Notes: generated by a model not told the origin, from the sequence alone. Positions 34,679-44,220 are shown, counted from the stretch's first letter. The stretch: DNA of 64,000 nt from an uncultured Draconibacterium sp. (GCF_963677565.1 NZ_OY781981.1:1302001-1366000), one strand, 5' to 3'. A program made the numbers and translations.

Positions 34679-37117
34679 TTAGCTTGTTTGACTTCGAATA
34701 GAAATTGTTGCGGATTCAAGTCCTTCACCACTCACTTCGAGCTGCATTTCTCCGGCCTCTTCAATCGATTGAACGGTTACCACCAATTTGCCGCTAAAGG
34801 CTTTCATTGTTGGGAGGTGGAATAGCTCGATAGAAGTGGCATCTCCATTACAAACGGCTTTGTATTTACCGGCACCGTTAACTTTAAAATTCAGCTGATT
34901 AGTTGCAGTTGGGCAAAGATTGCCGTCTTTGTCGACCACCGAAACGGTGATGTAACTCAGGTCGTTTCCATCGGCAGAAATCTCAGTACGATCGGCGGAT
35001 AATTGCAGGTGGTGGGGAGCTCCGGCAGTGTGTATTTCCTGCTCTGCCACAGCATTTCCTTCATCGTCAAAAGCAACCACTTTTACAGTCCCGGGTTCAT
35101 ATTTTACGTCCATCCACATCAGGCGGTTTCTGTTCAGTAATGTCTCTTTGCTTTTCTTCTGAACACCCTGACTTTTGCCATTTACAAACAATTCGGCGCT
35201 GTTGTAATTGGTGTAAACAAAAACAGGAGTAGTTTCTCCTTCACGACCCTCCCAGTTCCAGTGAGGTAGAATATGCAAAGTTTCGTCTGTGGTATTCCAG
35301 CGGCTACGGTACAAATAGAACCGGTCTTTTGGCAAACCTGCAAGGTCGCAGATTCCAAAATACGAACTGCGCGATGGCCACGCTTCGTTATAAGGAGTTG
35401 GTTCACCCAGATAATCAAATCCGGTCCATACGAACTCACCAATTACCCAATCAAAATCATCCTGCCAGTAAAAATCTTCATCTGGAATATTTGACCAGGA
35501 ACAAGCTTCCAAATCGTACGACGAACTTTGGAAATCATCGTATCGCAACATTTTTCCCTCTTTTACAGGGAACTTATAAATGCCTCGAGAACTAACAGTT
35601 GATGCTGTTTCCGAACCCAGAATAAATCCTTGAGGGAAACGCTCGTAAGCCTCGTCGTACAAATGCAAGCGGTAATTTAAACCCGGGATATCCATAATGG
35701 CGCCAAACCCATTTTTCAGGGTGTTGCCCACTTGGTCCATTCCCACAGTAACGGGGCGTGTTGGGTCTTCTCTGTGAAAAATATCCTGTAGCCATTTTGC
35801 CAGTTTAACACCTTCGTTTCCCCACTGATCGGGAACTTCGTTGCCCGAACTCCACATAACAATACATGGGTGATTGCGCGTTGCCCGAACCAGATTTACT
35901 ACATCTTTTTCGGCCCAATCATTAAAATAAAGATTGTAGCCATTTTCAACTTTTGGTTTGGCCCATTCGTCGAAACTTTCGGCCAGGAAAAGGAATCCCA
36001 TTTCATCGCAAAGTTCCAGTTGCTCCATCGATGGCATATTATGAGAAGAACGAATGGCATTACATCCCATATCTTTCAGAATAGTCAGCTGTCGTTTTAA
36101 TGCTGCTTTGTTTATAGCGGCTCCAAGCGGCCCCAAATCGTGGTGCAGGCAAACACCTTTAAACTTTGTCACTTCACCATTCAGCACCAAACCTTTTCCT
36201 CGTTCATAAACTACACTTCGCACTCCAAAACGAATATTTTGCTCGTCTTTTAGCGTATTATTTTGGTATAGTTTCATTGATGCGGTGTACAAATAAGGCG
36301 ATTCAGTATCCCAAAGTTTTGGGTTGGGAATAGCAATATTTTGTTCTGTTTTTGTGCCAAATAGTTCGTCGGTGGTGTTCGTTGCCACAACGTTTCCATC
36401 GGCATCTTTTATTTCGGTAACCACTTTAATGTTGCTTCCATTAACTTCGGCTTTCAGATTTACCTGCGCTTCTTCTTCCGACACAAAAGGTGTGGTAATA
36501 AACGTTCCCCATTGGTTAAAATTCACCTCGTCTTTTACAATAACCTGCACTTTGCGGTAAATTCCAGCACCGGGGTACCAGCGCGATGATGATTCTTTAT
36601 TTTCAAGTCGAACGGCCAAAAGGTTTTCTTCTCCAACATTCACATAGTCACTAATGTCGAAATAAAAATAGCTGTAACCGTACGGACGATTACCAACTTT
36701 TTCACCGTTGATATACACTTCCGCATTGCTCATGGCTCCGTCGAAAACAAGAAGTGCTTTTTTGCCCGGGCCAAAATCCGGAAGTTCAAACGTTTTGCGG
36801 TACCAGCCAATTCCAATATGTGGCAATGCGCCGGTTCGCCCGGTACGCAGGCGAGCTTCCTTTTCCATATCCTGAGTAACCTGAACTTTTTGTGCATCAA
36901 TTTCTTTATCAAAGGGTCCTTTAATGGCCCAATCGTGCGGAACTTCTACAGTTTCCCAGTTTGCGGCATCGGTTTGTGGAAGCTGAGCATCGGCAACTTC
37001 CATGTTAATAAACTTCCAATCTTTTGAAAGTGTTTGTACACTTCGTGTTTCGCTGCTTGTTTCAACACAGGACGAGAAAAGAAAAAGGATGAAAATGAAA
37101 GAAAATAAAGATTTCAT
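34679..37117 (-). CDS. GH2 family glycoside hydrolase (beta-galactosidase-like), lipoprotein
   Basis: 812 residues from the ATG at 37117, chosen because it begins a lipoprotein signal (MKSLFSFIFILFLFSSC17); the frame is open to 37225 without a signal. Domains: GH2 sugar-binding jelly roll (about 28-195, SSSRWYPGAGIYRKV), Ig-like GH2 domain (about 200-302), TIM barrel (about 305-600), and C-terminal DUF4982/Big-type domains. Acid/base E427 in SSGNEVP and nucleophile E503 in ILGSETAS are in the expected places. It should release beta-linked galactose or a related sugar from glycans; the sulfatases next to it point to a sulfated galactan or similar. It leads the - strand operon. Confidence 0.93.
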   Translation of the reverse strand: MKSLFSFIFILFLFSSCVETSSETRSVQTLSKDWKFINMEVADAQLPQTDAANWETVEVPHDWAIKGPFDKEIDAQKVQVTQDMEKEARLRTGRTGALPHIGIGWYRKTFELPDFGPGKKALLVFDGAMSNAEVYINGEKVGNRPYGYSYFYFDISDYVNVGEENLLAVRLENKESSSRWYPGAGIYRKVQVIVKDEVNFNQWGTFITTPFVSEEEAQVNLKAEVNGSNIKVVTEIKDADGNVVATNTTDELFGTKTEQNIAIPNPKLWDTESPYLYTASMKLYQNNTLKDEQNIRFGVRSVVYERGKGLVLNGEVTKFKGVCLHHDLGPLGAAINKAALKRQLTILKDMGCNAIRSSHNMPSMEQLELCDEMGFLFLAESFDEWAKPKVENGYNLYFNDWAEKDVVNLVRATRNHPCIVMWSSGNEVPDQWGNEGVKLAKWLQDIFHREDPTRPVTVGMDQVGNTLKNGFGAIMDIPGLNYRLHLYDEAYERFPQGFILGSETASTVSSRGIYKFPVKEGKMLRYDDFQSSSYDLEACSWSNIPDEDFYWQDDFDWVIGEFVWTGFDYLGEPTPYNEAWPSRSSYFGICDLAGLPKDRFYLYRSRWNTTDETLHILPHWNWEGREGETTPVFVYTNYNSAELFVNGKSQGVQKKSKETLLNRNRLMWMDVKYEPGTVKVVAFDDEGNAVAEQEIHTAGAPHHLQLSADRTEISADGNDLSYITVSVVDKDGNLCPTATNQLNFKVNGAGKYKAVCNGDATSIELFHLPTMKAFSGKLVVTVQSIEEAGEMQLEVSGEGLESATISIRSQTS

Positions 37118-37426
37118 ATGTGATAAATTGTTTGTTTTAAGTGGATGATGTGCCATGCAAGAAATAGAGAGAACTTGTATTCTAAAGGTTGCTTTACGAA
37201 TTGAAGTTTGTTCTTTGTGTTTCATTGCAATCGAGTTTCAAAAGTTCTGTCATTCAACAGACGCATTTTTAGTACTACATACATACGTTTTTAGTAAAAA
37301 TTTTGTTGCTGTAAACAACATTTTTACTGGTAGGTACTGGTATGGTGCAAATATGCAAAGAAATATGCTAATTCGCACTATTTCTATACCTATCCTGCAA
37401 CACCTTGTTTTTTAAGAATGCTTTGA
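37118..37426. other. intergenic region upstream of the GH2/sulfatase operon
   Basis: 309 bases between the TPR kinase stop and the GH2 start. It must hold the operon promoter, but no convincing -33/-7 pair is seen on the - strand. The octamer AAATATGC occurs twice (37349-37356 and 37361-37368), 12 bases apart, and could be a half-site pair. No RNA gene or ORF of merit. Confidence 0.45.
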
Positions 37427-39511
37427 TTAAGAGATTGAAAGGGGCAAACTGAAGTAGAAACTGCTGCCTTTGTCTTTTTCACTTTCAACCCAAATCTCGC
37501 CACCATTTATTTTTATAAATTCGTGGCAAAGGATGAGACCAAGACCAGTTCCTTTTTCGTTTGAAGTTCCTTCGCGTTGTACCGACATTTCAATCTTAAA
37601 CAGGTTTTCAACCATTTCTGGCGACATGCCAATGCCATTGTCCTTTACAGTAACAACAAGCATTTTGTCTTTTTGGTAGGTGTTTAATTCAATTTTACTG
37701 TTGGGATTTGAGAATTTAATTGAATTGTTTAGTAGGTTTCGCACGATAAAGTTAACCATGTCGTAATCGGCAAAAACCATTGTTTTCTTTTTTGATATCT
37801 CAATGGTTATATCTTTTGTTTTGGCAATTTCGAAGTAAAGTTCCTTGTTAGTTTCAAAAATTTTATGGATAAAGAAAGATTGTGGTTCAAATTTCATACT
37901 GCCTGTTTGTGCCCGCGACCATTCCAGTAGATTTTCCAACAGCTCGTAACCGCTAGTTGCAGCCTGATACATGCCTTCTATAAGTAAATCAAAATCTTCC
38001 GAGTCTTTTGCGTCTTTTTCATTCTTCAACATATCCGAAATGCCTATTAGTACATTAAACGGATTTTTTAAGTCGTGTGCAATAATTGAAAAGAACTTGT
38101 CTTTTGTTGCATTTAGTTTTTTTAGTTTCTTTTCGTCTTCAGCTAGTTTTACCAGATTGTTTTCGAGCATAAGTTTCTGGCTCGAAATGGTGTTGTAATT
38201 TGCTTTTAGCTCATCGGTATGTTTTTTACGAATAAAGAAGAAAAAACTGAGGACCAGTAGTAGAATCACCAGAAAGGCAATTGCAAAAACTGCCTTAACC
38301 CGGAACCTAAATTGGTCGCTTTTCATTTTCTCAGATGCCAGCTGTTGTTCCAAAAGCAGCTTTTTTCTTTCTGATCTTACAATCTCTTCATGCTCAAATT
38401 CGCCCAGTGCCTGGGTTATTTCGTCTGGCTTAAGCCGCTCATATGCCTCCTTGCCTTGTGCCGTCATTTGGTAGGCTTTTTCAAATTGCCGTAAACCGAC
38501 GTATGCTTCTCCTTTCTCATTATAATAATCGGAGAGGTAATCAAATTTTTCCAGTTTAATGCTTTGTTCTATGGCTTTATCCAAATAGGTTATTGCAGTC
38601 TTGAAGCTTTTCTTTTTGACATAGTATTTCCCTAAAACAAAATTTATTTCTACTGCAAGTTTCGCGAATTCTTCCTCGTTGGCTTTTGTTGTAATTTTAT
38701 CAATATAATTTTTTGCAGAAGACAAATCTTCAATTTCCAGGTAGTAGTATATAAACCCGAGTGTAACTTCAACTTCACGCTGTTTGTCTTCAATTTGAGG
38801 AACCAGTTTTAGTGCCTCGTTTAAATGGCGGAGTGCTTCATCGGGTTGATGAAGTTTTAAATAGCAAAAACCAATTGATGTCTGTGTAAGACTTTGATTG
38901 TCGATATTTCCTGTTTCAATATCAATTTCAAGAGCTTTTTCATAATAAAGCAAACTTCTTCTGTACTCTTTTAAATATTCGTAATACCAACCAATATTAC
39001 TGTAAGCTTCTGAAAGCACATGTGTTTGATTGCTTTCCTCACAAAGTACTTTCGATTTTATAATGTATTGGAGTGCTTTTACCTGGTCTGCGCCGTATGA
39101 ATAAAGTACACCGAGATTATGATAGCATGAAATTAGTGAAAGGGTATCGTTGGTTGTTGTAAATATTTCAATAGCCTGCTCGAGGTTGGCAATAGCGGGT
39201 ATCCATTCGCCCTGTTGGTCGTATATGTAGCTAATTAGAAAAAGAGCTGTTCCTTCTCCATACTTATAATTAATTTTCTGCGAAAGTTCTAATGCTGCTT
39301 TTGCATACTCCAACGAACTGTCTCCATCAAAATAACCGTAAAGGTCTGAAAGATTGATGTAAATATCAACAAGATCTTCGGCTTCAGTGTTCCCTTTTGA
39401 AAGGGATTTTAATGAATCAATCTTTGTTGTTTCGTTGGCCAAAGCAGTTGAAAAAACAAAGAGAAATAGACAGAGCAGGGTTAGCCAAATATTAATTTTT
39501 TTTGTTTTCAT
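37427..39511 (-). CDS. TPR-containing sensor histidine kinase (orphan)
   Basis: 694 residues from the ATG at 39511 (MKTKKINIWLTLLCLF, a signal peptide); an ATG at 39529 would sit inside a likely -7 box and is rejected. About seven TPR-like helix pairs (about 35-365) should lie in the periplasm. A membrane segment (about 402-424) and coiled coil follow, then HisKA with H479 in SIIAHDLKNPF, and a HATPase domain with N-box NLLNNSIKF, DNGIG and GTGLGL. It autophosphorylates on H479 and passes phosphate to an unknown response regulator, since none is encoded nearby. The kinase core resembles that of the propeller kinase at 44221-47472. This TPR-kinase design is frequent in Bacteroidota. Confidence 0.93.
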   Translation of the reverse strand: MKTKKINIWLTLLCLFLFVFSTALANETTKIDSLKSLSKGNTEAEDLVDIYINLSDLYGYFDGDSSLEYAKAALELSQKINYKYGEGTALFLISYIYDQQGEWIPAIANLEQAIEIFTTTNDTLSLISCYHNLGVLYSYGADQVKALQYIIKSKVLCEESNQTHVLSEAYSNIGWYYEYLKEYRRSLLYYEKALEIDIETGNIDNQSLTQTSIGFCYLKLHQPDEALRHLNEALKLVPQIEDKQREVEVTLGFIYYYLEIEDLSSAKNYIDKITTKANEEEFAKLAVEINFVLGKYYVKKKSFKTAITYLDKAIEQSIKLEKFDYLSDYYNEKGEAYVGLRQFEKAYQMTAQGKEAYERLKPDEITQALGEFEHEEIVRSERKKLLLEQQLASEKMKSDQFRFRVKAVFAIAFLVILLLVLSFFFFIRKKHTDELKANYNTISSQKLMLENNLVKLAEDEKKLKKLNATKDKFFSIIAHDLKNPFNVLIGISDMLKNEKDAKDSEDFDLLIEGMYQAATSGYELLENLLEWSRAQTGSMKFEPQSFFIHKIFETNKELYFEIAKTKDITIEISKKKTMVFADYDMVNFIVRNLLNNSIKFSNPNSKIELNTYQKDKMLVVTVKDNGIGMSPEMVENLFKIEMSVQREGTSNEKGTGLGLILCHEFIKINGGEIWVESEKDKGSSFYFSLPLSIS

Positions 39512-39526
39512 AAAAGCACAGGAGTG

Positions 39527-39534
39527 CAAATATA
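39527..39534 (-). promoter_or_regulatory. candidate -7 box of the TPR kinase gene
   Basis: TATATTTG on the - strand, a full match to the Bacteroidota TAnnTTTG element, 15 bases before the ATG at 39511. No good -33 element is seen upstream. Confidence 0.4.
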
Positions 39535-39730
39535 ATTAAATCAGTATGATAGGATAAATAAAATTTAGACAGTTGCTTATTTATTTTGATATTTCTTATG
39601 TAATACAAGGCGTGTGGGCACTTATTTCTCGTATGTTAACGTTAAATCCCTTAAACCTGATAAATTTCATATTTCTAATTCTTTTTATACCTTGTTGCCG
39701 TAGGATTAGAGATTATAAACCGTGAAATGT

Positions 39731-41167
39731 ATGTTGAAACATTACCTTGGTATTATTTGCATCGTCTTGCTTTACATGGTGACCGCATGCACCTCAAACA
39801 AACATCCAAAAGATAATGATAAAGAAAATCGCCCGGTTATTGACCGTGATTTACCTGAGATTTTGGACGACGGTGTATTGAATGTGGTTACTACCTACAG
39901 CAGTACCAGTTATTTTTTATACCGCGGGCAACCCATGGGATACGAGTATGAGCTATTGAAACGCTTTGCCGACCATATTGGAGTTGATTTTAAAATTGAA
40001 ATCTCGAATGATTTTGAGACCATGTACGAAATGCTGATGAGTGGCAAAGTAGATTTGATTGCACATGGTTTAACCATCACCGGAAAGCGAAAGGAGTTGG
40101 TACAGTTTACCGATTACTTGTACCTGACTCACCAGGTTTTGGTACAAAAAAAACCTGATAACTGGCGAAAGCTAAAATGGAGCGCGTTACAAAGTTCGTT
40201 AATTCACGATGCTATTGAGTTAATTGGAGATACTGTTTCAGTGCGGGCAAACTCGTCGTATTTAAACCGGGTAGAAAATTTGATGGATGAAATGGGAGAC
40301 GAAATTTATATTGATACTCTGCCCGGAGATTTGTCCACCGACAAAATTATTGAAATGGTAGCTAACGGTGAAATAAAGTATACGTTTGCCGATAATAATA
40401 TTGCTACTATTAATGCCTCGTACTATCCCAATCTCGACATTCGTGTGCCGGTTAGTTTTTCGCAACGTATGGCCTGGGCAATTCGTCCCGAGGCAGAAGA
40501 GTTGCTTACCGAGCTTAATTCATGGATCGACTCGATGAAAAACGGCGTGACCTATTACGTTATTTATAACAAATATTTCGAAAACGAAAGATCTTTTAAA
40601 CGACGCGAGAACAGCGTTTTCTACAGCATAAATCATAATAGGATAAGTGAGTACGACGATCTTATACAAACCTATGCCGATACTTTGGATTGGGACTGGC
40701 GTCTTTTGGCTTCTATGATTTACCAGGAATCGAGGTTTAATCCTGAGTCGGAATCATGGGCAGGAGCAAAAGGTTTGATGCAAATGATGCCGCAAACTGC
40801 CGAGCGGTATGGAGTAGAAGACAGAACCAATCCGGAAGATAACCTGCGTGGAGGAACAAAGGTGTTAAAAGTTTTGTGGGATCGTTTTATCGATATTCCC
40901 GATTCAGTGCAACGAATAAAATTTACTTTGGCTGCCTATAATTGCGGTTACAGTCACGTGGCTGATGCGCGAACACTTGCCGAGGAGGAAGGAATTGACA
41001 GTTATCGTTGGGACGAGTGCACAGAGGAGTCGATGCTAAAATTAAGCTACCCCGAGAATTATAATAAACCATTTATAAAATACGGGTATGTGCGTGGAAT
41101 TGAACCGGTATCGTATGTTAAACAAATTTTTAGCCGCTACGAGCATTACACTCAATTGTTGGAATAA
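39731..41167 (+). CDS. MltF-like membrane-bound lytic transglycosylase
   Basis: 478 residues from the ATG at 39731 (a GTG at 39722 would add three). Lipoprotein signal MLKHYLGIICIVLLYMVTAC. Residues about 40-270 form an SBP_bac_3-type ligand-binding domain (GVLNVVTTYSSTSYFLYRGQ, DLIAHGLTIT), and about 300-455 an SLT lysozyme-like domain. The catalytic Glu is E333 in MIYQESRFNPES, followed by AGAKGLMQMMP and AAYNCG. MltF cleaves peptidoglycan between MurNAc and GlcNAc with a 1,6-anhydro product, and its regulatory domain senses muropeptides. It should be anchored facing the periplasm. It is divergent from the TPR kinase and not obviously in an operon. Confidence 0.92.
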   Translation: MLKHYLGIICIVLLYMVTACTSNKHPKDNDKENRPVIDRDLPEILDDGVLNVVTTYSSTSYFLYRGQPMGYEYELLKRFADHIGVDFKIEISNDFETMYEMLMSGKVDLIAHGLTITGKRKELVQFTDYLYLTHQVLVQKKPDNWRKLKWSALQSSLIHDAIELIGDTVSVRANSSYLNRVENLMDEMGDEIYIDTLPGDLSTDKIIEMVANGEIKYTFADNNIATINASYYPNLDIRVPVSFSQRMAWAIRPEAEELLTELNSWIDSMKNGVTYYVIYNKYFENERSFKRRENSVFYSINHNRISEYDDLIQTYADTLDWDWRLLASMIYQESRFNPESESWAGAKGLMQMMPQTAERYGVEDRTNPEDNLRGGTKVLKVLWDRFIDIPDSVQRIKFTLAAYNCGYSHVADARTLAEEEGIDSYRWDECTEESMLKLSYPENYNKPFIKYGYVRGIEPVSYVKQIFSRYEHYTQLLE

Positions 41168-41581
41168 AACAGTCATGATTCCCGGGAATCACCAACAGGG
41201 ATGAAAGTGTGGTCTAACGACAGCATTTCATAAAAAAATCAGATTACAAGGCGCATGCAGCAGTTGTGCGTTGAATAACTGATTATTTGCGCCTTTGATT
41301 TACTTTCTCTTCACCCCCGGGTTTCACCCGAGGTTAATCATGTTTTATACCTTCGGGATATTGAATTGGATTCAGTAATTAAGACGACTTTATTGGCCAG
41401 CGATGTCGGAATTGTAAATTTTTCATGACGCTGGAAGCGTCGAATGTGATTAACCCGGTGTGCAGCACCGGGATTAAATGACTAAAGCGAAATCGTCCGG
41501 CGAAGAAAGTAGATCGAAGCCAGATGGTTCTTCCGGACGAAACTCAAAAGGCAATACACATAAAATGATGGGGACTTTCAG
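41168..41581. other. intergenic region between mltF-like gene and class IIA aldolase
   Basis: Apart from the palindromic element at 41314-41540, this gap shows no gene. Short frames across 41474-41663 are products of the palindromes and of the aldolase end. Confidence 0.6.
41314..41540. repeat. palindrome-rich intergenic element (REP-like)
   Basis: Four inverted repeats in 230 bases: 41315-41333 (CCCCGGGT / ACCCGAGG, one mismatch, 3-base loop), 41427-41441 (GACGC-TGGAA-GCGTC), 41450-41477 (TTAACCCGGTG-TGCAG-CACCGGG-A-TTAA, one bulged base) and 41493-41540 (TCGTCCGG ... CCGGACGA with an inner AAGAA/TTCTT pairing). No ORF of merit spans them. The series resembles REP/RAYT-type repeats or a decayed mobile element end; no transposase is present. 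Confidence 0.55.
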
Positions 41582-41611
41582 AAAAAAACCGTTTCCCAAA
41601 CGAGAAACGGT
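41582..41611 (-). terminator. terminator of the class IIA aldolase gene
   Basis: Stem ACCGTTTC/GAAACGGT (41588-41595 with 41604-41611), 8-base loop, and on the - strand a 7-base T-tract (41582-41588). It lies about 29 bases past the stop at 41640. Confidence 0.8.
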
Positions 41612-41639
41612 CTTAACTATTTTATATCGAAATATGTTC

Positions 41640-42716
41640 TTACTGAACGTCGATAGCATTTAAATCTTCGAATGCAACCTTCAAACGTGCAATCATTGAT
41701 TCTTCTGCTTTACGTAACCAAACACGTGGATCGTAGAATTTCTTGTTTGGTTTGTCTTCGCCATCAGGGTTACCAATTTGTCCTTGCAGGTAATCGTGGT
41801 TAGCAGCATCGAAAGCACGAACGCCATCCCAGTATGCCCACTGAGTATCGGTATCGATGTTCATTTTAACAACACCGTAAGAAATAGCTTCGCGAATTTC
41901 TTCGTGCGTAGAACCTGATCCACCGTGGAATACAAAGTTTACTGGTTTTTCAGCAGTACCTAATTTTTCCTGAATGTATTTTTGTGAATTATCAAGAATT
42001 TTTGGAGTAAGTTTTACATTACCTGGTTTGTAAACACCGTGCACGTTACCAAAAGATGCAGCAATTGTGAAGTTTGGCGATACTTTGCTCAACTCTTCGT
42101 AAGCATAGCAAACTTCTTCCGGTTGTGTGTACAATTTCGATGCATCAACATCGCTGTTGTCAACACCATCCTCTTCACCACCGGTAATACCCAATTCAAT
42201 TTCAAGGGTCATACCCATTTTAGCCATACGGGCAAGGTATGTTTTGCTGATTTCGATGTTCTCTTCCAATGGCTCTTCACTAAGGTCAAGCATGTGCGAA
42301 CTGAAAAGTGGTTTTCCTGTTTCTGCAAAGTGTTTTTCGCTGGCATCTAACAACCCGTCAATCCAAGGCAACAATTTTTTTGCAGCGTGGTCGGTGTGAA
42401 GGATAACACGTACACCATAAGCTTCAGCTAAAGTGTGAATGTGTTTTGCACCTGCAACAGCTCCTAAAACAGCTGCTTCCTGGCCTTCAAGTTTTAAACC
42501 TTTACCAGCGTTAAATGCAGCACCACCATTCGAAAATTGAATCATAACTGGAGCGTTTACCTCTTTGGCAACTTCCATAATGGCATTAACTGATGAAGAA
42601 CCAACAACGTTTACTGCCGGCATGGCAAATTGTTTGGCTTTAGCTTCTTCGAAAATAAATTGTACGTCAGCACCGGTAACAACTCCCGGCTTAACGTTTT
42701 CGGCTATTTTTCCCAT
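41640..42716 (-). CDS. fbaA: fructose-bisphosphate aldolase, class IIA type
   Basis: 358 residues, the usual length of class IIA (E. coli FbaA-type) aldolases. Zinc-binding and catalytic motifs are in order: HTDHAAKKLLPW, LEIELGITGGEEDGV, NVHGVYKPG, FHGGSGST and the NIDTDTQWA phosphate-binding segment. It cleaves fructose 1,6-bisphosphate to glyceraldehyde 3-phosphate and dihydroxyacetone phosphate in glycolysis, and joins them in gluconeogenesis; cytosolic and zinc-dependent. A TTG-N20-TAATTTTG promoter candidate lies 42 bases before the start. A second, unlike class II aldolase is encoded divergently 251 bases away, so the two may be used under different conditions. Confidence 0.96.
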   Translation of the reverse strand: MGKIAENVKPGVVTGADVQFIFEEAKAKQFAMPAVNVVGSSSVNAIMEVAKEVNAPVMIQFSNGGAAFNAGKGLKLEGQEAAVLGAVAGAKHIHTLAEAYGVRVILHTDHAAKKLLPWIDGLLDASEKHFAETGKPLFSSHMLDLSEEPLEENIEISKTYLARMAKMGMTLEIELGITGGEEDGVDNSDVDASKLYTQPEEVCYAYEELSKVSPNFTIAASFGNVHGVYKPGNVKLTPKILDNSQKYIQEKLGTAEKPVNFVFHGGSGSTHEEIREAISYGVVKMNIDTDTQWAYWDGVRAFDAANHDYLQGQIGNPDGEDKPNKKFYDPRVWLRKAEESMIARLKVAFEDLNAIDVQ

Positions 42717-42757
42717 AATTAAATCGTTTTACTTTTAAATCAAATAGAATAAGAACA

Positions 42758-42788
42758 CAAAATTACGATTTGAGTTTAGGTTAACCAA
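42758..42788 (-). promoter_or_regulatory. candidate promoter of the class IIA aldolase
   Basis: On the - strand: TTG at 42788-42786, 20-base spacer, TAATTTTG at 42765-42758. This fits the Bacteroidota -33/-7 (TAnnTTTG) pattern and leaves about 41 bases to the ATG. Confidence 0.45.
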
Positions 42789-42967
42789 TTTTTCCTTGTT
42801 AATGAACGTAAAAATCGGACAAAATTATCTGAAAATTAACGCTGTAACTTTATTTTATTTAACGTTAAATATCTGTTGGGGCATTTCGTTAAACCTCTTC
42901 ACTTACTGTTTTTTATGTACTTTCACAGCGCAAAAAAATTAAAAACCAAAGATTAATTCGAATAAAA

Positions 42968-43963
42968 ATGGCAGTAAGTTACAAAGACTTAGGCTTGTCG
43001 AACAGTAAAGAAATGTTCGCGAAAGCCGTTGAAGGCGGATATGCTATTCCGGCCTACAATTTCAATAACCTTGAACAAATGCAGGCAATTCTTCAGGCTT
43101 GTGTTGAAACAAAATCGCCTGTAATTCTTCAGGTATCATCGGGTGCACGTAAATATGCCAACGCTACTTTGTTGCGTAACATGGCGCGTGGTGCTGTTGA
43201 GTATGTTAAAGAACTGGGTTGCGAAATTCCTATCGTTCTTCACCTCGATCATGGCGATACTTTCGAATTGTGTAAAGACTGTATCGATAACGGTTTCTCT
43301 TCAGTAATGATTGATGGTTCACACCATCCGTACGAAGAAAACGTTGCATTAACTAAAAAAGTTGTTGAATATGCACACGCAAACGGTGTAACTGTTGAAG
43401 GTGAGTTGGGCGTTTTAGCAGGTGTTGAAGACGATGTGGTTGCAGAAGAGTCAACTTACACAAGACCAGAAGAGGTTGAGGATTTTGTAAAACGTACCGG
43501 TGTTGATTCGCTGGCGATTTCAATTGGTACTTCTCACGGAGCACACAAATTTACTCCTGAGCAGTGTACTAAAAACGAAGATGGCGTTTTGGTTCCTCCT
43601 CCATTGAAATTTGATATCCTGGAAGAAATTGAAAAACGTATTCCTGGTTTCCCAATCGTTCTTCACGGTTCTTCTTCTGTTCCAATGGACCAGGTAGAAA
43701 TTATTAATGCAAACGGTGGTGATTTGAAAGCTGCTGTAGGTATTCCTGAAGAGCAATTGCGTAAAGCTGCTGCGTCGGCAGTATGCAAAATTAACATCGA
43801 CTCAGACGGTCGTTTGGCAATGACAGCTGCTATTCGCAAAACCATGAAAGAAAATCCAGCTGAATTTGATCCGCGTAAATATTTAGGACCAGCACGCGAT
43901 TCATTAAAAGAATTGTACAAGCACAAAAACGAAAACGTTTTGGGTTCGGCAGGTAAAGCTTAA
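42968..43963 (+). CDS. fba: class II fructose-bisphosphate aldolase, class IIB type
   Basis: 331 residues. Ketose-bisphosphate aldolase family: AYNFNNLEQMQAIL at the start, zinc motif HLDHGD, SVMIDGSHHPYEEN, VEGELGVLAGVEDD, the histidine pair region SIGTSHGAHKF, LHGSSS and KINIDSDGRLA. The loop and C-terminal half match class IIB enzymes, so it is only distantly related to its divergent neighbour. Reaction: fructose 1,6-bisphosphate to the two triose phosphates; a tagatose-bisphosphate activity cannot be excluded from sequence alone, though the length and the FKRTG/KFTPEQC inserts favour the fructose form. Codon use looks highly biased, as in strongly expressed genes. Followed by a strong terminator. 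Confidence 0.94.
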   Translation: MAVSYKDLGLSNSKEMFAKAVEGGYAIPAYNFNNLEQMQAILQACVETKSPVILQVSSGARKYANATLLRNMARGAVEYVKELGCEIPIVLHLDHGDTFELCKDCIDNGFSSVMIDGSHHPYEENVALTKKVVEYAHANGVTVEGELGVLAGVEDDVVAEESTYTRPEEVEDFVKRTGVDSLAISIGTSHGAHKFTPEQCTKNEDGVLVPPPLKFDILEEIEKRIPGFPIVLHGSSSVPMDQVEIINANGGDLKAAVGIPEEQLRKAAASAVCKINIDSDGRLAMTAAIRKTMKENPAEFDPRKYLGPARDSLKELYKHKNENVLGSAGKA

Positions 43964-43985
43964 AAAGCATTATAATACGATACTG

Positions 43986-44016
43986 AAAAGGATGGCTATT
44001 TAGTCATCCTTTTTTT
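43986..44016 (+). terminator. rho-independent terminator after the class IIB aldolase
   Basis: 12-bp stem (43986-43997 with 44002-44013, one G-U pair), 4-base loop, T-rich tail. It lies 22 bases past the stop codon. Confidence 0.88.
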
Positions 44017-44220
44017 CTTTTTAGACTATTTGTAATATTTCTGTAGTTGCTGGATGTAACCATTTCAAAATAGTAAATATTTGTGCAGTATTATTTTATT
44101 TCTTAAGTTAGCTGTTCGTTAATAAAAGTTCACAAAAGGGAAATCTCTTTTCCTGCCATTAATATCGTCTTTGTATTTAAAAGAATTGTTGCAGATTTTT
44201 TAACTGCACATAGTGTATTA

